From contig CAJWTF010000005.1 in NCBI GenBank assembly GCA_913046825.1, positions 1 to 64,000 of the forward strand: a stretch of DNA of 64,000 nt. Direction: 5' to 3'. The translations under genes and the position numbers were made by a program. The notes beneath the pieces are model-generated. The model was not told the origin of the DNA. It worked only from the letters and a program-made list of their open reading frames with translations, and made no database searches. This document shows, in pieces, positions 1 to 9,175 of this stretch (position 1 is its first letter; every line of letters starts with the position of its first letter). The DNA is from an uncultured Rickettsiales bacterium (GTDB lineage Bacteria; Pseudomonadota; Alphaproteobacteria; UBA8366).

Positions 1-537
1 TGACCACATTTCCCACAATTGCCGGGCGACGGCGCGACGATCTTTGTTCAGGCCGTTGCGGCCTCGCTCCGAATGAAAATAGTATTGATACCAGTAAGCG
101 GCTTCCGCCGCCGGTGGTGCAGGCTCCAACGCCCGCGCGATGTTCTGGATATTGTACGAATTGCCCGAGACCAGGGCCGTCACCCGTTCCGGCCACAAGG
201 CGGAGACAATACACGCGGCTCGTCCGCCCCAGTCATACCCTCCAACAACCGCGCGCTCGATGGAAAGCGCATCCATCAGCGCTAACAAGTCCGCACCAAA
301 CGCCGCCTGCTCCCCGGAGCGCGGCGTATCGGGCAACAGGAACGTGGTCGACCCATAGCCGCGCATATACGGCACAATCACCCGTGCGCCCGCGTCTGCA
401 AGGATTGGCCCCACCTCCGCATAGGCATGAACGTCATAGGGAAAGCCGTGCATCATGAAACACGGCCAACCGTCCGAAGACCCATATTCAAGATACGAGA
501 CGTTCAGGACCCCTGCATCAATCGAATTGATTTTCAT
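1..537 (-). CDS. alpha/beta hydrolase, epoxide-hydrolase/dehalogenase type (3' end cut by window)
   Basis: The reading frame starts at an ATG at 537 and is open to base 1, giving the first 179 residues; the C-terminal part lies outside the window. An HGFP oxyanion-hole motif is at residues 30-33. The nucleophile elbow at 99-105 reads GGYDWGG, so the nucleophile is Asp102 rather than Ser. That combination is typical of soluble epoxide hydrolases and haloalkane dehalogenases, which form an ester with Asp; the exact substrate cannot be told. The cap-domain region with tyrosines (around residues 146-152) is present. The catalytic His would lie in the missing part. Confidence 0.8.
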   Translation of the reverse strand, partial: MKINSIDAGVLNVSYLEYGSSDGWPCFMMHGFPYDVHAYAEVGPILADAGARVIVPYMRGYGSTTFLLPDTPRSGEQAAFGADLLALMDALSIERAVVGGYDWGGRAACIVSALWPERVTALVSGNSYNIQNIARALEPAPPAAEAAYWYQYYFHSERGRNGLNKDRRAVARQLWEMWS

Positions 538-741
538 TTAGACTGTCTCCCACCAATTTGCGCCACCCTACAAAACCCGCAGCCTCAGACGTGTTACAAC
601 ACGACTTCAGAGCCGGGGATCGGTGATCGAGAGAATGTTCCCGCCTTGCGGACAGTATCGACTCCACCAAATTTTTCCATATGTCCGGCCTGACCCGCTT
701 TACTCTTGGCGTTGACCGCTTCGGGCCGGATTGAGGAAGCA

Positions 742-1569
742 TCACGAAACGGCACCGCCGAACTTACGCAAAGCCTTGGGCAACACTTGGATATCTTCCT
801 GGTTAATGGTCACGTCCGACCAGAGGAGATGCCTGCACCCCGAGAGCACCAATGTGCCGTCGTAGCATTGGAAAAGGTGGCTTTCGAAAGGACCGGTATC
901 GTGCATCACATCGATATCGTTATCTTCAATTCCAAAAGCCGGATAAAGCTCGTTTCTAACGAAAAACCCGTTCCAGGCCGTCGTTGCCACAAGTTCGTAA
1001 CCCTTGGATCTTCCGAGCTCAACAAGCGCTAAAAGCGAAGCTCCCTGGTTGATCGCGGCATCATCATCTTGCACAAAGACGATATCGTTGGGCACGGTCG
1101 GATTGAATTCAATTAAGACTAATCTCGGTGAAAACTCTGTCAGAGAATTCCAGATATGCCAATCCAAGCCATCCACATCAATGCACAGGAAGTCCAAGTC
1201 CGCAGGCGCTCCGGCACCAGTAAGGATAGCGTCGAGAGACCCTTCACCCTCCTGCTCGACCAAGGTATTCAAAGTGATAACTTGATCGTTATCGCGATAC
1301 GCACTCTCAAGTTCTGCGAACTTAGCCTCATTCGCCTCAATTAATAGGCCATGCCAGTCATGGTTATTCAGCATATTCCATGTACTGCTGTAGAGCTTTC
1401 CGTCCCAAGCGCCGAATTCAACACAGTAACGATTGGTCGCCCCGACGATCTCGAATATCTTTTCAATAATGCCGTCTTCGCCACGTTGCGTCATCACATC
1501 CTTGCGGAACTCCTGAAGGAATGCCGATTTTGGATTGATCCGAGATTTTCGCCTGCTCTGTAAAATCAT
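742..1569 (-). CDS. FkbM-like SAM-dependent methyltransferase family protein
   Basis: The 275-residue product has a Rossmann-like motif I (VEFGAWDG, about residue 50), an acidic IDVDG motif and a following LVLIEFNP strand, the arrangement seen in FkbM-type methyltransferases. These act on hydroxyl groups of sugars or small molecules. The start codon lies 6 bp after the stop of the NtaA-type monooxygenase gene, so the two are probably co-transcribed. The substrate cannot be inferred, and the assignment rests on motif pattern rather than full-length similarity. No signal peptide or membrane segment is seen, so it should be cytoplasmic. Confidence 0.55.
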   Translation of the reverse strand: MILQSRRKSRINPKSAFLQEFRKDVMTQRGEDGIIEKIFEIVGATNRYCVEFGAWDGKLYSSTWNMLNNHDWHGLLIEANEAKFAELESAYRDNDQVITLNTLVEQEGEGSLDAILTGAGAPADLDFLCIDVDGLDWHIWNSLTEFSPRLVLIEFNPTVPNDIVFVQDDDAAINQGASLLALVELGRSKGYELVATTAWNGFFVRNELYPAFGIEDNDIDVMHDTGPFESHLFQCYDGTLVLSGCRHLLWSDVTINQEDIQVLPKALRKFGGAVS

Positions 1570-1575
1570 CGTCTT

Positions 1576-2895
1576 CTAATCTTCTTGTCGCAAAATTTCA
1601 CGTTGGGTCGTTCCCTTGTATTCGGTGCGATATACACCGCGCCGCTGGAATTCCGGTACCATCAAATCGACGAATTCCTCGATGGCACCCGGCGAGTAGA
1701 TGGGCGTTAGCATGAAACCATCACCGCCGACCGTCTCCATGAAAGCTTCCATCTGGTCGGCAACGCTTTTCACCGTGCCGACAAATTGCGGTAATCCAAC
1801 CCCTTGGCCGTGACGTTGCGCCACTTCGCTTAGGGTCATGCCGCTGCCATCGGGCTTCAAAAAGCGCGTCCGCATGCGTTGGAGTTCAGGCTCTTCCCGG
1901 CTCGTCATATCCGCATCAAGAGAAATCTTCGAGAGATCATAATCGAGATGCGCCGACAGGATCGCCATCCCAGCATCGAGCGGCACCAGGGAATTATGCT
2001 CTTCCTGTTTCTCGCGCGCCTCGTCTTCGCTCTCGCCGATAATCGGTTGCGCACCGAACAGGATGCGGCAATGGCTCGGGTCGCGCCCGAACTGATCCAT
2101 GCGGTTCTTCACGTCCGCGTAATACTGCGCCGCGTTCTCCGCGCGCGGTTGGATCGCAAAAATCCCGTCAGCGTATTTAGCCGCAAAATCCATGCCCTTC
2201 GGCGACGTCCCCGCCTGCAGAATGGAGGGTCCGTTCTGTGGTGATTGCACCACATTCAACGGCCCACGCGATTTGAAGAATTGGCCTTCATGCTCGATGC
2301 GGTGGACCTTTGACGCATCGGCGAAAACCGCACCTTCCTTGTCCATAACGACGGCGCCCTCTTCCCAGCTATCCCAAAGTTTGCGGCAGACCTCCAAATA
2401 CTCGTGCGCTTGATCGTAGCGGGTATCGGAATTGGCGCGCTCAGTGCCGTAATTGGCCTGCTGGTTGTGATTGATAGAGGTCACCACATTCCACGCCGCG
2501 CGCCCACCAGTTAGATGATCGAGCGTCGCCCACATGCGGGCCGCGTAGAAGGGATGCTGATTGCTGGTCGAGAATGTAGCGCCAAGCCCGATATGCTTCG
2601 TCACCGCCGCCATCCAGCCAAGCAGCGGGACAGGGTCGTGTTCAGGGGCTTGCGCGGCGTAACGCAGCGCAGGTTCCATCGACCCCGTGAACGTGTCCGA
2701 GATGTAGTTGAGGTCGGCGAAGAACACCATGTCGAAGAGGCCACGCTCACAGACCTGGGCGATGTGTTGGTAGAGCTCTGGGCGGGCCCAACTCTCCTTA
2801 TCGAAGGTACTCTTGGGATGCCGCCACATGCCGAGGCTGTGATAGCTCGGCCCGTGCACGAGAAATTGGGCCAAATGAATTTTCTTTTTCGCCAT
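1576..2895 (-). CDS. NtaA/DmoA-family FMN-dependent monooxygenase
   Basis: A 439-residue protein of full family length. The N-terminal LAQFLVHGPSYHSLGMWRHP segment, the AARMWATLDHLTGGRAAWNV region and the later GTSPKGMDFAAKYADG segment are characteristic of the nitrilotriacetate monooxygenase component A / dimethylsulfide monooxygenase group of the luciferase-like superfamily. Such enzymes use FMNH2 supplied by a separate reductase to oxidise C-N or C-S bonds. An AGGGAGG Shine-Dalgarno site precedes the ATG by about ten bases. It is the first gene of a probable two-gene unit with the FkbM-like gene. The FMN reductase at 8567 is a possible, unlinked partner. Confidence 0.88.
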   Translation of the reverse strand: MAKKKIHLAQFLVHGPSYHSLGMWRHPKSTFDKESWARPELYQHIAQVCERGLFDMVFFADLNYISDTFTGSMEPALRYAAQAPEHDPVPLLGWMAAVTKHIGLGATFSTSNQHPFYAARMWATLDHLTGGRAAWNVVTSINHNQQANYGTERANSDTRYDQAHEYLEVCRKLWDSWEEGAVVMDKEGAVFADASKVHRIEHEGQFFKSRGPLNVVQSPQNGPSILQAGTSPKGMDFAAKYADGIFAIQPRAENAAQYYADVKNRMDQFGRDPSHCRILFGAQPIIGESEDEAREKQEEHNSLVPLDAGMAILSAHLDYDLSKISLDADMTSREEPELQRMRTRFLKPDGSGMTLSEVAQRHGQGVGLPQFVGTVKSVADQMEAFMETVGGDGFMLTPIYSPGAIEEFVDLMVPEFQRRGVYRTEYKGTTQREILRQED

Positions 2896-3039
2896 AATAC
2901 GGTCGCCTCCCTGGATCAGACGTTACCGCGCACCACGAACATTGCAACCGTCGGGACAGCATTTCTCCTTTCGAGCGCGCGAAACTAGATCATATTGAAG
3001 TGATCGCACTGCGACAGGTAAGCGCATGCCAGGAGATGG

Positions 3040-4090
3040 ATGAAAGAAAGCCCTAGTGGTCGGCGCCTCCGGTGTTGTTGGACGGCGGTTGGCGGAATAT
3101 CTGCACAGCCAAGAAGATTGGGAAGTGGTTGGCCTCTCTCGGCGTGAACCCACCGGCGGCAACGACGCGCCATACATTGCCGTCGATCTCTCGAACCGAG
3201 CGAATACGATCGCAAAACTTGGCAACCTCTCCGACGTCACGCATATCTTTTACAAAGCGCGCTTCGACCACGAGGAAGGCCAGCCCGAGCCCATTGAAAC
3301 CAAATTCTCAATGTTCCACGATCTGATCGAAACACTGGAGCCAGTCTCCCGGTAACTTGAACATGTCCATATCGGCAGTGGACACAAGAATTACGGATTG
3401 CATTCGGGACCGGCCCCGACACCGGCCCGCGAGTATGCGACGCAGACCACCCAACCGAGTTTCTACTACCAACAAGAAGATTTTATACGCGCCCGGCAGG
3501 TTGGAAAATAATCGTCCTGGCGAACGGCGCACCCGACCGGACTTTGTGATACAGCCCCCGGTATTAACCGCAGCATGATCAGTCTGATCTGCACCTATGT
3601 GGCGATTTGCAAAGAATTGGAGTTGCCGCTGCGCTTCCCCGGTACGGAGAGAAATTACCACGCTTTTTAATCAATGTACTGAGGCACTGCATCTAGCTAA
3701 AGCCACGACGTGGATGGCAACGGGGCCAAAATGCGCCAACCATGATTTCAATATCACCAACGGCGATAAGTTCCGCTGGTCTGCTTTCTGTCCAAAGTTC
3801 GTGGACTATTTCGACATGGAATTGGGGCCAGTACAGACTATCGACCTCGTCAAGCATATGGGGGTTATGGAGCCGGTCTGGCTGCGCATAGTCGAAAAGC
3901 ACGACTTGGTCCTCCAACCGCTTGATCAGGTAGCACTCTGGCCCTACCGGCGACACCTTTGGACGCCGGACTGGGACATCGTTTCATCGACCATGAAGGC
4001 GCGACAATTCGTTTTTACGAGTTTGTCGACGCAGAAGAAATTTTCTTCAAGGTGTTCGAGCACTTCCGCGCAGAACGAGTGTTTCCTTAG
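3040..4090 (+). pseudogene. remnant of PRISE-type SDR (progesterone 5beta-reductase/iridoid synthase-like)
   Basis: Three-frame reading recovers most of a long SDR: LVVGASGVVGRRLAEYL (nucleotide-binding) at 3053-3103, HVHIGSGHKNYGLH after 3363, FYYQQEDF near 3460, LELPLRFPGT near 3617 and FNITNGDKFRW near 3750, all landmarks of the PRISE subfamily. It is broken by a +1 shift at the start (the ATG at 3040 is out of frame with the body), an in-frame TAA at 3354-3356, further stops near 3510 and 3668, and a frameshift around 3950; the C-terminal VFEHFRAERVFP segment then ends at 4090. The last four bases overlap the opposing gene. The function would have been NAD(P)H-dependent enone reduction; now lost. 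Confidence 0.85.
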
Positions 4091-5004
4091 CGCACCGCAC
4101 CCGCATCCAGATCGAGCATTTTCTCCGCGACTTCTGCGATCATCCGCCACGATGTCGACGGGTCTCGTGTCGCTTCCACATCATCGAAATAAGTATCGAG
4201 CAAGACATGCTCGCAACCCATTTCCTCGAGCGAGGCAAGATCGCGGTGCACTTGGTCGAGCGAGCCCGTGCCCATCACCCGCGTCTCGTCATCAGCTGCC
4301 ACATCGAAAATGCGCAATCGTATTCGCGGGCAGAGTGCGGGCATCTTCGCACCCTCTTCATCTGCTAGCTGTCGCAGCCGCGGCATACCTTCGTCGCGCA
4401 GCCAGTCCTCTTGGAATCGTATTGGATGCCATGCATCGCCTAGTCGGATAGTCCGCCGCAGCGCCGCATCGCTCGCACCCCCCACCCAGATCGGTGGATG
4501 CGGTTTGCGCGCGGGACGCGGCGCCGTATCAACATCGCGATATGAGACGTATTTACCCTCGTAACTCGCAATCTCTTCCGTCCACAATTGTTTGATGGAC
4601 GCGAGATACTCGTTAGTGATCGCGCCGCGTTCCCGGTACGGCACTTTTAGAGACGCAAATTCTTGCTCCGCCCAACCAATACCGACGCCGAGAATCAGCC
4701 GCCCGCCGCTCAACTGATCGATGTTTGCGAACGCGCGTGCTGTCTCTAATGGATTGCGGTACGGCACGATGAGGACCGTCGTGCCAATCTCCAGTTTCTC
4801 GGTCACTCCGGCGAGCCAGGCGAGAGTGCTGATTGGCTCATAGAATGGCGCGGGATAAGCGGCCGCCACGTCCGGTGTTATTACAACATGGTCCGACGTC
4901 ATGATCGAGTGATAGCCAAGCCCCTCCACCACACGTACCCACCGCAGAAAGTTCATCGGGTTGGCTGACGGCCCAAAATTGAGAAGATTGACACCGAATT
5001 TCAT
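4087..5004 (-). CDS. LLM class flavin-dependent oxidoreductase (TIGR03619-like)
   Basis: A 305-residue luciferase-like protein beginning MKFGVNLLNFG, with the TSDHVV, ANIDQLSGGRLILGVGIGW and PHPPIWVGGASDAALRR motifs that define the F420/FMN-dependent LLM oxidoreductase fold. Sequence alone does not decide between F420 and FMN. A GAGG ribosome site sits about eight bases before the ATG. It lies 10 bp downstream of the cupin gene on the same strand, so the two likely form a unit. The stop overlaps by a few bases the end of the convergent decayed SDR. Confidence 0.85.
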   Translation of the reverse strand: MKFGVNLLNFGPSANPMNFLRWVRVVEGLGYHSIMTSDHVVITPDVAAAYPAPFYEPISTLAWLAGVTEKLEIGTTVLIVPYRNPLETARAFANIDQLSGGRLILGVGIGWAEQEFASLKVPYRERGAITNEYLASIKQLWTEEIASYEGKYVSYRDVDTAPRPARKPHPPIWVGGASDAALRRTIRLGDAWHPIRFQEDWLRDEGMPRLRQLADEEGAKMPALCPRIRLRIFDVAADDETRVMGTGSLDQVHRDLASLEEMGCEHVLLDTYFDDVEATRDPSTSWRMIAEVAEKMLDLDAGAVR

Positions 5005-5014
5005 TTGCCGGACC

Positions 5015-5392
5015 TCACGCGAAGACGGCTTTGCTGCCGCGCGCGGTCACGGTGATATGCCCCATCACCGTATCCGCCTTGGCGCCATGCCAGTGGTTCT
5101 CACCCGCCTTGACGTGAACGACATCGCCGACATTGATTTCCTGTTCTTCGGTCTCAGTCGCCACCATGCCGGAGCCGTGAACTACAACCAAAATCTGGTC
5201 GCAATCATGGGTGTGCCAGCCGGTCGTCGAGCCCATAGTAAAATTCACCACACTGCAATTATAGTTCTCGGAATCTCCCGGCTCGATAACGTTCTGGCGC
5301 GAGCGACGTACCTCGCCACCGGTCCAGCCTTCGATCGGTACGGCCTCCCCCAAATCGATTTCAGGAATGTTCTTCAATGTAACAACGCGCAT
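5015..5392 (-). CDS. small cupin-domain protein
   Basis: A 125-residue single cupin. The first cupin motif is GWHTHDCDQILVVVHGSG and the second is VKAGENHWHGA, giving His residues and acidic groups for one metal. Stand-alone cupins of this size act as small dioxygenases, isomerases or binding proteins. An AGGGAGA ribosome site is seven bases before the ATG. The luciferase-like oxidoreductase gene follows after 10 bp, suggesting joint action on a small metabolite, which is inference. Confidence 0.8.
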   Translation of the reverse strand: MRVVTLKNIPEIDLGEAVPIEGWTGGEVRRSRQNVIEPGDSENYNCSVVNFTMGSTTGWHTHDCDQILVVVHGSGMVATETEEQEINVGDVVHVKAGENHWHGAKADTVMGHITVTARGSKAVFA

Positions 5393-5433
5393 GGCGGCTC
5401 TCCCTAAATTAGTTTCTGCTACCTATGTAGGGC

Positions 5434-6867
5434 TCACCCAGGTTCCGTCACAGGAAGTGACAACGGTGCAATTTCCTGACTGGTGCGGCCAAAGAAATCT
5501 GTGCCCTCGACCGCTGTTTCCATACGCGCCTGCCCGTCGACAATCTTCTCGGCGGCAACCTGCCGATCAAGGGTCATGCATTCGAGGTCGCAAACAGTTT
5601 GTATTCCATCGATATAAACATCCTTCAACGCACGGTCGGCAGCAGAGTGGATTAGGCACATGAGCGGGTCGCGCGACGGCAACATCATAGGATGATTGCA
5701 ATCGATAACCACGATGTCCGCTTTGGCAGCCACCGCGAGGCGTCCAATGTCGTTCCGCATCAAGGCTTTTGCACCTCCCGCCGTCCCCACATTGAATACA
5801 TCACCGGTCTTGGCCGTGTTACCGTCGTGCTCGGCCACCCGCGCCAGAATGGTGGCGAAGCGCATGTCCTCGATGAAATCGTGGGGGATGGTATCGGGGC
5901 CGATGCCAAGCACGACACCCGCGTCGAGATGCCGCTCTAAAACCTCCAACGTCGTGCCTGGGCGCATGAACGGAGTCGGATAATGCGCGACGCCGGTCAC
6001 GGTTCCGCCCAACAGCTCAACATCGAGATTGCTGTGCCAACCGACCCAGGAGCTGTGATCCGGCACAATCACTGACCCAAGGTCACTCCTTCACCCAGCA
6101 GATCGTTCTCCACCATAAACTGAATCAGGGAAATGCCATGCCGATCCACCATAATGTTGAACTCCAGCACCGATTGGTTGGGATGGGTGGTCCAGGGCAG
6201 ATCGCGCGTACTCGCTTCGGCACGACTTTCAATCAACAATACCGGTGTTACCTTGTCGATGGTCGAAGGCGGGACGACCGCTGGGATGCGCCCGCGCCTC
6301 ATCGATTACGTCCATGGCTGTGCGGAAGGCCTGCTCGCCCCGGGGCACGTCCTCGATGAATGTCAGCTAATGGATATTGTTGCGGCTCCAACGCTATGTC
6401 TCGAAATTGGAAGCCGTGTACATGCGCAAACCACTCCGGGCCATAACCTCTATCCAGCCGGGATAGGGTGCTGTGACACCGACCAACTTCGTCACCCAAC
6501 TTAACATCCAATCCGCACAGGAGACCTCCGCACCCATGGGCAATAGCGTCCGGTCAATATGTGTGGAGTAAGCGCAGGACCGCTCATACAAACCAGTCAT
6601 GAAATGTTCCGGGACGCTGTGGTCTTTGCGGAGCCCACGATAGAAGGCTGCCGTTGCCAGGTGAGCGTGAATGTCAACGAGACCGGGGATAAGGCATAAC
6701 CGGGCCCCATCAATCACAGTGTCGGCCGCTCCGGTATAATGCTTCCCAATAAAGGAGTTCGCGTTCCCACCGACGGCCAGATCACCACCTCTTAGATAGG
6801 TGTGGCCTTAGCGCTCGGCATCCCAGGCGACAATCCAATCGACATTCGAGAAATCTGTGATTGCCAT
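5434..6867 (-). pseudogene. decayed amidohydrolase (cytosine/SAH-deaminase-like family)
   Basis: The frame opening at ATG 6867 reads through a TAA near 6810, then IPGLVDIHAHLA (the HxH metal motif) near 6680, then two in-frame TAG codons near 6365-6395. Further segments in shifted frames include VVPPSTIDKVTP near 6270, DHSSWVGWHSNLD near 6060, GIGPDTIPHDFIEDMR near 5890 and the C-terminal AVAAKADIVVIDCNHPMM near 5710, ending in TGA at 5434-5436. Together they cover a full-length metal-dependent amidohydrolase, broken by at least three stops and two frameshifts. It cannot make an intact enzyme. Confidence 0.85.
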
Positions 6868-6950
6868 GGTCCGCCTCTCAGTTTAATTGCAGATTAACGC
6901 GGATCCCAAAACGGGTTGTTACCGCTGACCGCCATCAAGGCCTCAATAAA

Positions 6951-7595
6951 TTATGGCGCTGAATCCGATAAGGTCGAGACATAATCCGGTTTCAGCCGGT
7001 CGCGATGGCGCGGTGAGCTCAACAATTTTGCCGCCTCCGTCAACGGCATCAGGCCCGGCTCCGTGCCGGGCGCGAACTCACTCCAATTCCGGGCATCCTC
7101 TTCAGACCTGAAGAGGTTCATGCGGCTTAAGGAAAAGGGAAGGCTCTCGTACCATTTCTTGATCGGCCGATCGACATAGAAATGAATGCCGTCGGGCGTC
7201 GCCTCCTCGATCACACTGTCGCGCATGGTGATGTGCATGTCCTCACCCGAATGTAGGCAGGGAGCATCGATTTCAACCGTCTTGCCGAGAAACAGTCAGG
7301 AGATTGCGGTGGCTTCCAGCCCGCATTGCGCGAACCATTTTCGCGTACCGTCGACGGTGACCCTATAATGGGTTGGTAGATTGTAGAACGGTGCAAACGA
7401 CGCGATCAGATCGGTGCCGGGAAAGACCCAATTGGGCAGACCTTGGCCCATCAGATCGTGCAGCAACTCCCGACCTTCAGCAGGGGAAATATCGAACTCG
7501 CGCGCCATTTCCGTATAATGCGGCGCCTCTCCATTCTCCACGATAAAGCGGAGAATGAAGTTATACGTCCGATCCAACGTCGCCGCGTCGGCCAT
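6951..7595 (-). pseudogene. alkylmercury-lyase-like protein with one in-frame TGA
   Basis: A single frame of 215 codons is interrupted only by TGA at 7298-7296 (codon 100). Before it comes an N-terminal winged-helix-like part (YTEMAREFDISPAEGRELL) and a KWFAQCGLE motif; after it, LFLGKTVEIDAPC and SRMNLFRSEEDARNW. The pattern resembles MerB organomercurial lyase and its relatives: Cys91 with Glu94 sits where MerB has catalytic Cys and Asp. The second MerB catalytic Cys has no counterpart, so it is probably a MerB-like relative and not a true mercury lyase. The TGA falls about nine residues after Cys91, so a nonsense mutation (Trp or Cys codon) is likelier than selenocysteine. The preceding broken genes support decay. 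Confidence 0.65.
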
Positions 7596-7605
7596 AGCCT
7601 ATTCC

Positions 7606-8445
7606 CTATCCGATCAGCTTCGTGAATGCGTCCAGCTTCTGCATGCAGGTGTCGCGGTCCGCCGTCGGCATCTGCAATAGGACAGTATCGATCCCAGCCG
7701 CTTCGTATTTATCGAGTTCGGCACGATCCTCCGGTCCTCGGAAGATCGTGATCGACAGCTCGCTCGGATCGCGGCCGACATCTTCGGCCATCGCGGCCAA
7801 TCGAGATTTGGCTTCCGACGGATCAAATCCGGGCTTGGCGCGCGGCAACCAACCATCGCAATAATCGACCACGCGCTTCAAGGTGTGATCGGTCTCACCA
7901 CCCAGGATAATCGGCGGGTGCGGTGTTTGTAGCGGCTTCGGATAAGAGAATGCCGGATCAAAATTCACAAACTCGCCATGGAATTCGGCCTGTTCCTGCG
8001 TCCACATTTCCTTCATCGCCAACACATTCTCGCGCATCAGTTTGAAGCGCGTCTTATACTCAACGCCGTGGTTCTCCATCTCGTCGACATTCCAACCACC
8101 GCCGATGCCGAAGACAAACCGGCCACCGGAAAGCTTATCGATACTGGCGACGTTCTTGGCGGTGACGATGGGGTCACGCTGTGGCACCAGGCAGATACCA
8201 GTGCCGACCTTTAATTTCTTGGTCGCAGCCGCCGCAAAGGACAACGCAACGAACGGATCGTAAGTGTGATAATACTCCTTCGGAAGCGTCCCATCGCCAG
8301 CACCCCACGGCGTCTTACGGCTGGCCGGGATATGCGTGTGCTCCGGCTGCAGGAGCGTGCTGAAACCCCTTTGCTCGAGTTCGACGGCAAGTTCGACGAT
8401 ATCGATGGAATAGTCGGTCGCGAAGAAGAAAACACCTAAGTCCAT
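7606..8445 (-). CDS. LLM class flavin-dependent oxidoreductase
   Basis: A 279-residue luciferase-like oxidoreductase. The motifs LQPEHTHIP, VGTGICLVPQRDPI, ASIDKLSGGRFVFGIGGGWN and PHPPIILGGETDHTLKRVV mark the fold and flavin site. It is a close paralogue of the protein at 13346-14185: same length, with shared motifs along the whole chain. A GGGAGC ribosome site precedes the ATG. The alkylmercury-lyase-like remnant lies just downstream (10 bp). The divergent FMN reductase gene at 8567 could provide reduced flavin if this enzyme is FMN-dependent. Confidence 0.87.
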   Translation of the reverse strand: MDLGVFFFATDYSIDIVELAVELEQRGFSTLLQPEHTHIPASRKTPWGAGDGTLPKEYYHTYDPFVALSFAAAATKKLKVGTGICLVPQRDPIVTAKNVASIDKLSGGRFVFGIGGGWNVDEMENHGVEYKTRFKLMRENVLAMKEMWTQEQAEFHGEFVNFDPAFSYPKPLQTPHPPIILGGETDHTLKRVVDYCDGWLPRAKPGFDPSEAKSRLAAMAEDVGRDPSELSITIFRGPEDRAELDKYEAAGIDTVLLQMPTADRDTCMQKLDAFTKLIG

Positions 8446-8566
8446 TTACAAAGCTCCCAATGAAATACCTTTCAGCCATTAAATCCCGCTGGGACCAGGC
8501 TGTCCATGCAGCTCCCACCTGATAGGGTCAGTACAACTGAAAAAATTCATATTGGGACATTAAAGC

Positions 8567-9118
8567 ATGGCCGATACGAAAATCCTGGGTATCTGCGGCA
8601 GTTTGCGGAAAGCCTCGCTCAACATGGCCGCCTTGCGCGCCGCGGGCGCGAACGCGCCGGACGGCATCAGTTTGGATATAGCCAATCTCTCCGGCATTCC
8701 AGTCTATAACGAGGAAATCTATGCCGACGGATTCCCGCCAGCGGTTGATACCTTCCGTGCGCAAATCCGGGCCGCCGACGCGCTCCTCTTCGCCACGCCG
8801 GAGTATAATTACTCAATTCCAGGCCCGTTGAAGAACGCCATCGACTGGGCCTCACGTCCGCCGGAACATCCCTTCACTGGCAAGGCAGTCGGCATGCTTG
8901 GTTGCTCCGCCGGGACCTCCGGCACGATGCGGGCGCAATATCATTTACGCCAGGTGATGGTGTTTCTCGACATGCGGCCACTGAATAAGCCAGAAGTTTT
9001 TATTCCAGCGGCGGGCAAGCTGTTCGACTACAATGGAAACTTGGCCGATGACGCGACGGCGGGACGGGTTGGAGACTTGATGGCAGCACTCGCAGCGTGG
9101 TCGAAACAGATTTCTTAA
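8567..9118 (+). CDS. NAD(P)H-dependent FMN reductase (SsuE/ChrR-like flavodoxin fold)
   Basis: A 183-residue flavodoxin-fold protein with the phosphate-binding loop GICGSLRKAS at residues 8-17 and the classic TPEYNYSIPGPLKNAIDW motif (about 82-99) that binds the isoalloxazine ring. Proteins of this family reduce FMN, quinones or chromate with NAD(P)H. A GGGA ribosome site precedes the ATG. Divergent to a luciferase-like oxidoreductase, it is a plausible source of reduced flavin for the LLM enzymes of this window (inference). A GC-rich hairpin follows the gene. Confidence 0.9.
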   Translation: MADTKILGICGSLRKASLNMAALRAAGANAPDGISLDIANLSGIPVYNEEIYADGFPPAVDTFRAQIRAADALLFATPEYNYSIPGPLKNAIDWASRPPEHPFTGKAVGMLGCSAGTSGTMRAQYHLRQVMVFLDMRPLNKPEVFIPAAGKLFDYNGNLADDATAGRVGDLMAALAAWSKQIS

Positions 9119-9137
9119 GAAATTCCCCTCACCCCTG

Positions 9138-9160
9138 CCCTCTCCCAAAAGGGGAGAGGG
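9138..9160. terminator. GC-rich hairpin between convergent genes
   Basis: CCCTCTCCC (9138-9146) pairs with GGGAGAGGG (9152-9160) around an AAAAG loop. It lies between the convergent FMN-reductase and GST genes and is preceded by CCCCTCACCCC. The same core recurs at 43737-43835, so this is probably a member of a dispersed intergenic repeat that doubles as a bidirectional terminator. There is no long T tract. Confidence 0.6.
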
Positions 9161-9175
9161 GGCTTAAAACAAATA

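Noticed and set aside
518..745. 75-codon minus-strand frame between the hydrolase and FkbM-like genes
   Set aside because: No recognisable similarity, no ribosome site, overlaps the hydrolase start; treated as chance.
3597..4451. 284-codon plus-strand open frame
   Set aside because: Its first half is the decayed SDR's C-terminal part and the rest is antisense to the luciferase-like gene 4087-5004; not a separate gene.
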